Shown here: one piece after another, positions 1-5,645 of the stretch
Layout: the number at the start of each line of letters is the position of its first letter
Position numbering within the stretch: position 1 is the stretch's first letter
Source of the DNA: Victivallales bacterium
GTDB taxonomy: Bacteria; Verrucomicrobiota; Lentisphaeria; Victivallales; JAADHT01
Direction: 5' to 3'
Length of the DNA stretch: 7,579 nucleotides
NCBI GenBank assembly: GCA_016930955.1
Contig: JAFGFR010000290.1
Location: 1-7,579 of the forward strand
The notes under the pieces: generated by a model
What the model was told of the DNA's origin: nothing
The model's database searches: none
The model's input: the letters and a program-made list of their open reading frames with translations, nothing else
Made by a program: the position numbers and the translations under genes

Positions 1-804
1 ACTCTTGTCATAGCCATAAGCCAGTCCGGTGAGACTGCCGACACCCTTGCGGCCGTCAGGGAGGCCAAGCAGAAGGGCGCCATCGTCACAGGCCTGTGCA
101 ACGTGGTAGGCTCGACTATAGCAAGGGAGACGGAGAGGGGGATCTACCTCCATGCCGGCCCCGAGATCGGTGTGGCATCCACCAAGGCGTTCACCTCACA
201 GGTGGTGGTGCTGTTGATGATGGCTCTGAAGCTGGGTCGCACAAGACGGCTTTCCGTGGAGCAGGGCCTGGAGCTTGTCAGGGAGATCAGAGCCACTCCG
301 GAGATCCTTAAAAAGGTGCTCGATAAGAATGACCACATAAGGGAGATAGCGGAAAAATACTCCTTCGCCGAGGATTTCTTTTTTATTGGCAGGGGATATC
401 TGTATCCTGTGGCTCTCGAGGGTGCTCTGAAGCTCAAGGAGATAAGCTACATCCATGCCGAGGGCTATCATGCTGCCGAGCTGAAGCATGGGCCGATCGC
501 CCTCCTCGATGGGAAGGTGCCTGTAGTGGCCATGGCAAATGACATCCCCGGAAAGGACAAGATCGTATCCAACATGCAGGAATGCAGGGCCAGGAAGTCT
601 CCGGTGATAGCCGTGGCCACAGATGGTGACCAGTCAATAGACGGCCATGCCGACGACATCATCAGGGTGCCTGCGGCCTCCAAGTTCATCACGCCGATAG
701 TTTCAGTGCTCGCGCTCCAGCTTTTCGCATATCACGTGGCAAACAAGCGCGGCTGCGAGATCGACCAGCCTAGAAATTTGGCGAAAAGCGTGACTGTCGA
801 GTAG
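1..804 (+). CDS. glmS: Glutamine--fructose-6-phosphate aminotransferase (isomerizing), C-terminal part
   Basis: The 5' end lies outside the window. The visible 267 codons are the C-terminal isomerase half of glucosamine-6-phosphate synthase, a cytoplasmic enzyme that makes glucosamine-6-phosphate from fructose-6-phosphate and glutamine, the first step towards UDP-GlcNAc. Both SIS sugar-phosphate-binding domains are recognisable. The first carries SQSGETADT (fragment residues 7-15), CNVVGSTIARE (33-43) and AGPEIGVASTKAFTSQ (52-67). The second carries FIGRG, then the conserved stretch LEGALKLKEISYIHAEG with ELKHGP at about residues 139-165. The protein ends in the family-typical NLAKSVTVE. The N-terminal glutaminase domain, with its catalytic Cys1, would lie upstream. 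The stop codon is 6 bp from the convergent stop of the ftsI-like gene, with no visible terminator between them. The family assignment is near certain. Confidence 0.97.
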   Translation, partial: TLVIAISQSGETADTLAAVREAKQKGAIVTGLCNVVGSTIARETERGIYLHAGPEIGVASTKAFTSQVVVLLMMALKLGRTRRLSVEQGLELVREIRATPEILKKVLDKNDHIREIAEKYSFAEDFFFIGRGYLYPVALEGALKLKEISYIHAEGYHAAELKHGPIALLDGKVPVVAMANDIPGKDKIVSNMQECRARKSPVIAVATDGDQSIDGHADDIIRVPAASKFITPIVSVLALQLFAYHVANKRGCEIDQPRNLAKSVTVE

Positions 805-810
805 CCCGCG

Positions 811-2583
811 CTATCTGGATGCCTGCCTGGAGTCTTCTTCGTCGGGGGGGATGTTAAGGTAGGCCAGGGTCTTGATTGCGATCTCGCGGAACGCGGGGGC
901 TGCGACGATGCCTCCGTAATAACTGCCTTGTGGCTCGTCCACTATAACCGCCAAAACGAAGGCTGGGTTGTCCGCCGGCACAAAGCCCACGAAAGAGGCG
1001 AAAAACTCGGAATTCGAGTAGTGACCCCTCCCGCTGCTCCCGGCAGAGGGGCTGACCCACTTCTGGGATGTCCCTGTCTTGCCGGCGACGCTGTATCCTG
1101 GTACTGCGGCCCTCTTCGCCGTTCCCCTGTCTCTGGTCACATGCTTCAACATCTCTATGATCTGCCTGTGCGCCTCGGGACTGCAAAATACCAGTGGCGC
1201 GGGCTCAATCGGGGCAGTGATGGTTTCTCCGGTCATGCTGTCCTGCAAGCGGTCTATCAATCTCAAGCGGTGCAGTTTCCCTGAGGCAAGCGCGGCATAG
1301 GCCCTGACCAGCTGCATCGGGGTCATTGAAAGGCCTTGCCCTATTGAGAAGCGCGATATGGACAAATAGTCCCATGCGTCCGGCCTCCTCAGCACACCCG
1401 TCGACTCAGGTCTCAACGGTATCCCCGTGGGGCTGCCGACACCGAATCTCCTGAATGTCCTGTACAGCAGTGGCTTGCCCATCAATGTCGCTATTTTCGC
1501 GGTGCCTATGTTGCTGGACTCGGCGATTATCCGCCTCACTGTGGATTCGCCCATTCTGTGCGAATCCCGCAGTTTTTGCTCGGCCCAGTAGCCGTTCTCG
1601 CAGTCGAATACCATGTCTGGGGTGACTATTCCATGGTCCAGTGCTGCGCCGACAACCATGGACTTCATAGTCGAGCCGGGTTCGAGCACGTCCGTGGTCA
1701 TCCTGTTCCTCCACGAGTCGGGGTGCATGGTGCTGCGGTCGTTAGGATCAAAGGTCGGGCGTTGAGCCATGGCCATTATGTTGCCGTTGCGGGGATCAAC
1801 CATTATCGCGTATGCCGCCTTGGGATTGAACTCATCGCAAAGCCTGTCCAGCTCCTCCTCGACGAATATCTGGATCTGCTCGTCTATTGTCAGATATACG
1901 TTCCTCCCGTCTTTGCTCTCGTCTATCTCCATATATCCATATGTCAGGGCGCGTCCCTTGCGGTCGCGCTCCATCACAACTTTCCCCTCGGCGGATGCCA
2001 CTTCCCCCTCCGTGGCCTTCTCAAGCCCTGTCACAGGAATCGTCTCCTCGCGCTCGACATTGACAAACCCTAAAGTCTGCGCCAGGAGGCTTCCCTTTGG
2101 ATAGAACCTACGCGTCTTTTCCTGGAAGAACAATCCTTTGTGCTTGTCTTCCCGGCACTTCTGCCGGATTTCCTCGGCTATCTCGAACCGGACATTCGCT
2201 TGTATCATAGCGTAGCGCAGCTTCTTGCCGTCACGCTCCCTGATCGAGAGCTTCTGGAATATCGGCCCGCCTGGGATACCAAGCATCCTCGAAAGCATCA
2301 GCGCCGTACGCTCGCAGTCATCTTCCTCCCCCGTCAACTGCGGGTCGGCCACGATGTCGGCACAGGGGATATTGCCAGCCAGAAGCGAGCCTTGGATGTC
2401 ATAGATATGGCCTCTATTGCCGGATGCCTTCCTTACTCCAGTGTAAAGACTCTTGGCCTTCCCGTAAAGCTCGTCGTGACGGTCGATCTGGATATGGTAA
2501 AACCTCGCGCCGATACACAGCAAGGCCACGATCAACATCGCCCCGACCGCGCATATGCGTGTCTTGAACTCGTTGTATCCCAT
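811..2583 (-). CDS. ftsI: Septal peptidoglycan transpeptidase, class B penicillin-binding protein (FtsI/PBP3/SpoVD type)
   Basis: A 590-residue class B PBP that cross-links peptidoglycan at the division septum, anchored in the inner membrane by one N-terminal helix (about residues 10-27). The dimerisation domain begins near NRGHIYDIQG, a variant of the usual RGxIxDRxG in which Ile replaces Arg. All three penicilloyl-serine transferase motifs are present: STMK with nucleophile Ser304 and Lys307, SSN at 356-358, and KTGT at 502-505. There is no C-terminal PASTA domain; the protein stops soon after the transpeptidase fold, as in Gram-negative FtsI. The ATG at 2583 is preceded by AGGAGG lying inside the 3' end of the ftsL-like gene, whose stop is 6 nt upstream, so translational coupling is likely. 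It is the last gene of the mraZ-rsmH-ftsL-ftsI run. The position directly after ftsL favours FtsI over an elongation PBP2. Confidence 0.95.
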   Translation of the reverse strand: MGYNEFKTRICAVGAMLIVALLCIGARFYHIQIDRHDELYGKAKSLYTGVRKASGNRGHIYDIQGSLLAGNIPCADIVADPQLTGEEDDCERTALMLSRMLGIPGGPIFQKLSIRERDGKKLRYAMIQANVRFEIAEEIRQKCREDKHKGLFFQEKTRRFYPKGSLLAQTLGFVNVEREETIPVTGLEKATEGEVASAEGKVVMERDRKGRALTYGYMEIDESKDGRNVYLTIDEQIQIFVEEELDRLCDEFNPKAAYAIMVDPRNGNIMAMAQRPTFDPNDRSTMHPDSWRNRMTTDVLEPGSTMKSMVVGAALDHGIVTPDMVFDCENGYWAEQKLRDSHRMGESTVRRIIAESSNIGTAKIATLMGKPLLYRTFRRFGVGSPTGIPLRPESTGVLRRPDAWDYLSISRFSIGQGLSMTPMQLVRAYAALASGKLHRLRLIDRLQDSMTGETITAPIEPAPLVFCSPEAHRQIIEMLKHVTRDRGTAKRAAVPGYSVAGKTGTSQKWVSPSAGSSGRGHYSNSEFFASFVGFVPADNPAFVLAVIVDEPQGSYYGGIVAAPAFREIAIKTLAYLNIPPDEEDSRQASR

Positions 2584-2589
2584 GAAGGC

Positions 2590-3003
2590 CTACCTCCTGG
2601 TCAGAAGTATTTCGCCGGGGTTCCCGATATCTTGCAAGTCCTCGATCCTCCTGCTTGCCCTTATACTCCTGACCTGACCCGCCACCGGATACCTCAGGGC
2701 TATCCCAAGATTCCTCACTTGCTCGAGTATGTGTTTCCCCATGTGCTCCTCTCGCCTGATCTGAAGGTTCGCCACCTTCCTGCCGAGGCTGTTTATGTCG
2801 GACTCCAGACGCAATGCACGTCTGTTGAGCCTCTCGACCTCACTCTTGCAAAGCACATGGCCTGTGGCGACCAGGAAGACGGCGACCAGCAATGCCATGA
2901 TCTTCAGCAGGGCGATTAACGTGGTGCGACGGTTCCTGCCCGCAGACACGCGAACCTTCCTTTTCTCCGGCCTCCGTTGTATTTGCGGGGTGTAAAGTAT
3001 CAT
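2590..3003 (-). CDS. ftsL: FtsL-like bitopic division protein
   Basis: A 137-residue protein called mainly from position and architecture, because FtsL sequences are poorly conserved. It has a basic cytoplasmic N-terminus (Arg/Lys-rich, residues 10-26) and one hydrophobic segment at about 28-51. A predicted coiled coil follows at about 53-90, with repeated Leu/Ile/Val spacing (SEVERLNRRALRLESDIN and onward), and then a short C-terminal tail. This is the layout of FtsL, which with FtsB and FtsQ recruits and activates FtsW/FtsI at the septum. It sits between rsmH and ftsI, exactly where ftsL lies in dcw clusters. The ATG at 3003 has a strong Shine-Dalgarno sequence (GGAGGGAGG at 3011-3019, minus strand), and rsmH ends 17 nt upstream. 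Its last codons (Leu-Thr-Arg-Arg) contain the ribosome binding site of ftsI. A generic septum-formation-initiator protein is the main alternative. Confidence 0.8.
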   Translation of the reverse strand: MILYTPQIQRRPEKRKVRVSAGRNRRTTLIALLKIMALLVAVFLVATGHVLCKSEVERLNRRALRLESDINSLGRKVANLQIRREEHMGKHILEQVRNLGIALRYPVAGQVRSIRASRRIEDLQDIGNPGEILLTRR

Positions 3004-3020
3004 AGATCTCCTCCCTCCAT

Positions 3021-3947
3021 TTATATTTTCTCCGCCACCCGTAGCCTCGCGCTCGCCGCACGGGGGTTCCGGAAAACCTCATCATCTGAAGCGCCGACAG
3101 GCTTTTTTGTCAGGATTCTCAGAGTAGGCTTGTGGCCGCATATGCATTCCGGCAGACCAGGCGGGCACAGGCACCCGCTGGCCTCCCGCCTGAAAAAATT
3201 CTTCACTATCCTGTCCTCTAAAGAATGAAAACAAATCACCGCTATCTTGCCGCCGCACCTCAATATCTCCCAGGCACCCCTCAAGCCCCTCTCCAGCTCG
3301 CCAAGCTCGTCGTTAACCGCGATCCTCAACGCCTGGAAGCATAGCGTCGCCGGCGGGATGCTCCTCTTTCTCCCGGCCACAAGAACCTTCCTGCACAACT
3401 CCACCAGCTCGCCCGTGCCGCTCCATGGCCTCTCCAAACGCCTGACCACAACCGCCGATGCCAGTTTGCGGCTCTCTCGGATGCCGCCGTAATCCCTGAA
3501 TATCATAGCCAGATCCTTCTCGCTGCTGTTATTGAGAATACGCGCGGCGGTAGTGCCCGACCTGTCGTCCATCCTCATGTCAAGCGGACCCTCGAACCTA
3601 GTTGAAAACCCCCTCTCGGGGGAGTCAATCTGCGGGGACGAAACCCCCAGATCAAGCAGAACAGCGTCAACCGGTAGCCACCCCGTGCCAATCACCTGCT
3701 CCGCCAACGTGCCGAAAGTACCCCTGACCAACCTCTTGCGGGCACCGGCAAACTCCAACGCCTTTTCCGCCTCCTTCAAAGCCTCCCCGTCTCGATCTAT
3801 GCCAAGCACTTCCGCCGTCGCGCTTTCTCGCAAAACCAAAGAGCTGTGCCCCCCGAGTCCCACCGTGCCGTCAACAAGCCTGTACCCTTCCCCAAGGGGC
3901 GACAGATAAGACAGCACCTCATTTCCCATCACGGGGACATGCTTCAT
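3021..3947 (-). CDS. rsmH: 16S rRNA (cytosine(1402)-N(4))-methyltransferase RsmH
   Basis: RsmH (formerly MraW) methylates N4 of C1402 in 16S rRNA using S-adenosylmethionine, tuning the ribosomal P site. From this start the protein is 308 residues, close to the usual length of about 310. Visible family motifs are HVPVMGNEV at the N-terminus, the SAM-binding DGTVGLGGHS (26-35), LGIDRD (48-53), LLDLGVSSPQID (about 97-108), RGFSTR, PLDMRMD (about 121-127), CFHSLEDRIVKNFF and a C-terminal NPRAASARLRVAE. The start at 3947 (ATG, with AAGGAAAGAG upstream) is preferred because homology begins at KHVPV. An in-frame GTG at 4004 would add 19 unconserved residues. It has its own GGAAGG at good spacing and would leave only 4 nt after the mraZ stop, so it cannot be excluded. 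The gene lies between mraZ and ftsL as in most bacteria. Confidence 0.95.
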   Translation of the reverse strand: MKHVPVMGNEVLSYLSPLGEGYRLVDGTVGLGGHSSLVLRESATAEVLGIDRDGEALKEAEKALEFAGARKRLVRGTFGTLAEQVIGTGWLPVDAVLLDLGVSSPQIDSPERGFSTRFEGPLDMRMDDRSGTTAARILNNSSEKDLAMIFRDYGGIRESRKLASAVVVRRLERPWSGTGELVELCRKVLVAGRKRSIPPATLCFQALRIAVNDELGELERGLRGAWEILRCGGKIAVICFHSLEDRIVKNFFRREASGCLCPPGLPECICGHKPTLRILTKKPVGASDDEVFRNPRAASARLRVAEKI

Positions 3948-4008
3948 CCCGCTCTCTTTCCTTGAGTTCAAATCCGGCGCGGGCTTCCTGCCGCCTCTCG
4001 CCACCGTA

Positions 4009-4518
4009 TCATACCTTCCCCTTCAAAAGTTCCGAGAGGCTCTCAGGCCTCTCCCCTATCTTCTGCATCTCGTCAAGCACACTCTCGTCCGCGGTCCGGA
4101 ACAACCGCCATTTCTCCGGCGACCACAGCTGTATCGAGGTCAATGCCCCTATCATAACCACTGCATCCTTCAGCCCGGCATACTCTATCAAACGGTGGGG
4201 CAGACCTATCCGTCCCTGTTTGTCGCAACGGCACTCCTGAGCCATAGAGCCCAACCGCGCAAGCGCAAGAGATGCAGATGCATCGGCAAACGAAACCTTC
4301 CGGGCCTTCTCCACAAGCCCCTGAAAAGTCACATCAGGGATCGCCTGCAATGCACCGTGCCTGCCGGGAAGAAGAAAAAAAATGTCCCCACCGCCGGACA
4401 CCCGCCAGCACGTGGGTATCGCTATTCGCCTCTGACCGTCAAGTACGTGCTCGTATTCCCCTGTGTACGTCACGGATATTGCCACCCCATCCATATCACT
4501 TTTATCGGCTTTATTCAC
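4009..4518 (-). CDS. mraZ: Transcriptional regulator MraZ
   Basis: MraZ is a ring-forming DNA-binding protein of the AbrB/SpoVT superfamily that binds repeats upstream of its own gene and regulates the dcw operon. Two tandem half-domains are visible, each with the family DxxxR signature. The first is YEHVLDGQRRIAIP near the N-terminus, where the usual LDxKGR is altered to LDGQRR. The second is CDKQGRIGLP about 70 residues later. The protein is about 169 residues, slightly longer than the typical 140-155; the extra length is an N-terminal lead and a C-terminal tail rich in Glu, Ser and Leu. I chose GTG at 4518 because AGGGGAG (4524-4530) lies 5 nt upstream. A TTG at 4521 is too close to that site, and the ATG at 4494 has no ribosome binding site. 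It is the first gene of the minus-strand operon, behind a strong promoter. Confidence 0.93.
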   Translation of the reverse strand: MNKADKSDMDGVAISVTYTGEYEHVLDGQRRIAIPTCWRVSGGGDIFFLLPGRHGALQAIPDVTFQGLVEKARKVSFADASASLALARLGSMAQECRCDKQGRIGLPHRLIEYAGLKDAVVMIGALTSIQLWSPEKWRLFRTADESVLDEMQKIGERPESLSELLKGKV

Positions 4519-4549
4519 CAAATCTCCCCTAAATTCACCTATTCACCCC
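4510..4549 (-). promoter_or_regulatory. Four 10-bp tandem repeats, probable MraZ operator
   Basis: On the minus strand four consecutive units begin at 4549, 4539, 4529 and 4519: GGGGTGAATA, GGTGAATTTA, GGGGAGATTT and GGTGAATAAA. Each starts GGKG followed by an A/T-rich half, in exact 10-bp register, and alternate units resemble each other most. Known MraZ targets are short G-rich direct repeats repeating about once per helical turn in the mraZ 5' region, so autoregulation is the natural reading. Unit 1 covers the predicted transcription start, unit 3 contains the Shine-Dalgarno sequence and unit 4 covers the GTG start codon. Some of the G richness is therefore explained by ribosome binding, but the register is not. 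Confidence 0.7.
4524..4530 (-). promoter_or_regulatory. Ribosome binding site deciding the mraZ start
   Basis: AGGGGAG on the minus strand lies 5 nt upstream of GTG 4518 and supports that codon over the in-frame TTG at 4521 and ATG at 4494. It also forms part of the third 10-bp repeat unit. Confidence 0.65.
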
Positions 4550-4552
4550 TAA

Positions 4553-4581
4553 ATAATACCGGTGCAATTGAGTCTTGTCAA
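4553..4581 (-). promoter_or_regulatory. Sigma70-type promoter of the mraZ-rsmH-ftsL-ftsI operon
   Basis: Read on the minus strand, TTGACA (4581-4576) is followed by a 17-bp spacer and TATTAT (4558-4553). This is a perfect -35 and a five-of-six -10 at optimal spacing. Transcription would start near 4546, giving a leader of about 28 nt to the mraZ GTG. An A/T-rich tract with a nine-T run lies upstream (4593-4619) and could act as a distal UP-like or curved element. No other comparably strong promoter is visible within the operon, so it probably drives all four genes. Confidence 0.85.
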
Positions 4582-4644
4582 GCGCTTCGGGTGAAAAAAT
4601 TGTATTTTTTTTTAAATAAGTCGCAAAAAGACGGTGTATATTGA

Positions 4645-4673
4645 TTGACAACAGTGTCGGGGAATAATAACTT
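4645..4673 (+). promoter_or_regulatory. Candidate promoter for the DUF4380-like/sulfatase genes
   Basis: TTGACA at 4645-4650 is a perfect -35. At 17 bp spacing the -10 is TAACTT (4668-4673), matching the consensus at only three positions (first T, A and last T). Transcription would begin near 4680, leaving a leader of about 100 nt before the ATG at 4782. A short inverted repeat, GACA-acag-TGTC (4647-4658), overlaps the -35. It is the best + strand candidate in the divergent region, but the weak -10 suggests activator dependence or a misassigned box. Confidence 0.4.
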
Positions 4674-4719
4674 TACGCCCGCTTCCGTATCGGCCCGAAA
4701 TTGCGTACAAAATGGTATG

Positions 4720-4740
4720 CCGCGCAGCTGCGGGGTTTTT
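4720..4740 (+). terminator. Possible weak terminator or attenuator hairpin in the leader
   Basis: CCGC (4720-4723) can pair with GCGG (4730-4733) around a six-base loop, followed by GG and five T (4736-4740). The core CGCAGCTGCG is a perfect 10-bp palindrome. The 4-bp stem is short for an intrinsic terminator. If functional it would end a transcript of about 60 nt from the promoter at 4645, or attenuate the downstream genes. It may be chance. Confidence 0.25.
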
Positions 4741-4781
4741 GGATTGGCTCAACGACTCAATAAAATAAAGGATGCAGCAAG

Positions 4782-5645
4782 ATGAAGACCGTGAATTTTC
4801 AAGGATGGAAGAACTGTGTCGAGCTGAAGAGCGGCAAGTTCAAGCTGATTGTCACCACAGAAATCGGGCCGCGGATAATCGGGGTTTTTCTCGGGGGGAG
4901 CGACAATCTTGTGTATGTCGATCCCGACACCGCGGGGAAGACCGACGACCCCGGCGACTGGAGAATCTACGGGGGGCATCGTTTATGGCACTCCCCCGAG
5001 GCCAAGCCCAGATCATATGCCCCTGACAACTCCAAGGTTCAGTTAAAAAAGACCGCGGACGGTTTGTGCTTCTCCGCAGGGATGGAGCACAGCACTGGCA
5101 TAGAGAAGTCATTCTCCATCAAGACACTCCCTGCAGGAAAATTCGCCATCACCCACAAACTCAAGAACTGCAGTTTATGGAATGTCGAGCTGGCGGCATG
5201 GGCACTCACCGTGATGGCCCCGGGCGGGAATGCCGTGATCCCGCTTCCCCAAGGCGATAAAAAAGCCCTCCTCCCGAATAGATATCTGACCGTATGGCCA
5301 TACACCGATCTCTCGGACAAGCGACTCGTGTGGGGTTCGAAGGCCATACTCATGAAGCAGGACATCAAGGCGAAAATCCCCTGCAAGATAGGCCTGAATT
5401 GCGAGGACGGCTGGCTCGCATACGCCAACAAGGGCGTGGTGCTGAAAAAATCATTCCAGCACATGGCCGATGCGGAATACCCGGACAACGGATGCAGCAT
5501 CGAGGTCTACACCAACAATGCCATGCTCGAGATCGAGACACTCAGCCCGATGTTCTCACTCGAACCCGGCGCCGAACTCTCGCACATTGAAATCTGGGAG
5601 GCCTGCGGGCTGGAGAAATGTCCTCAGATCGCAAAACTCCTGTGA
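4782..5645 (+). CDS. DUF4380-like protein, galactose-mutarotase-type fold (predicted)
   Basis: A 287-residue protein with no signal peptide or membrane segment, hence probably cytoplasmic. I recognise the pattern of the DUF4380 family, which is related to the beta-sandwich fold of aldose 1-epimerases. It shows an N-terminal TEIGPRIIGVFLGG (26-39), the hallmark YGGHRLWHSPE (63-73), WALTVMAPGG (140-149), and a C-terminal block from YPDNGCSIEVYTNN to SHIEIWEA (233-274) with Glu241, Glu250, His268, Glu270 and Trp272. The conserved His, Arg, Trp and Glu residues suggest a carbohydrate-binding pocket, but no reaction is established for the family as far as I know. The ATG at 4782 has AAGGA 9 nt upstream. 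The 3' end overlaps the sulfatase gene by 28 bp, so the two are co-transcribed and probably act on related sugars. The family call is from pattern memory, not a profile search. Confidence 0.75.
   Translation: MKTVNFQGWKNCVELKSGKFKLIVTTEIGPRIIGVFLGGSDNLVYVDPDTAGKTDDPGDWRIYGGHRLWHSPEAKPRSYAPDNSKVQLKKTADGLCFSAGMEHSTGIEKSFSIKTLPAGKFAITHKLKNCSLWNVELAAWALTVMAPGGNAVIPLPQGDKKALLPNRYLTVWPYTDLSDKRLVWGSKAILMKQDIKAKIPCKIGLNCEDGWLAYANKGVVLKKSFQHMADAEYPDNGCSIEVYTNNAMLEIETLSPMFSLEPGAELSHIEIWEACGLEKCPQIAKLL

Noticed and set aside
805..810. Bidirectional terminator between convergent glmS and ftsI
   Set aside because: The gap is 6 bp and I saw no stem-loop with a T run in the flanking 30 bp on either strand.
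2140..2919. 259-codon + strand open frame opposite the ftsI and ftsL genes
   Set aside because: It spans the antisense of two well-supported genes and gives a low-complexity translation with no recognisable domain.
4594..4613. A-run followed by a nine-T run read as a + strand intrinsic terminator
   Set aside because: There is no GC-rich stem before the T run and no + strand gene upstream to terminate. It is better explained as an A/T-rich element upstream of the mraZ promoter.
4712..4768. 18-codon + strand reading frame (ATG to TAA) in the leader of the DUF4380-like gene, as a possible leader peptide
   Set aside because: No Shine-Dalgarno sequence precedes it, the composition is unremarkable with no run of regulatory codons, and it simply spans the GC hairpin.
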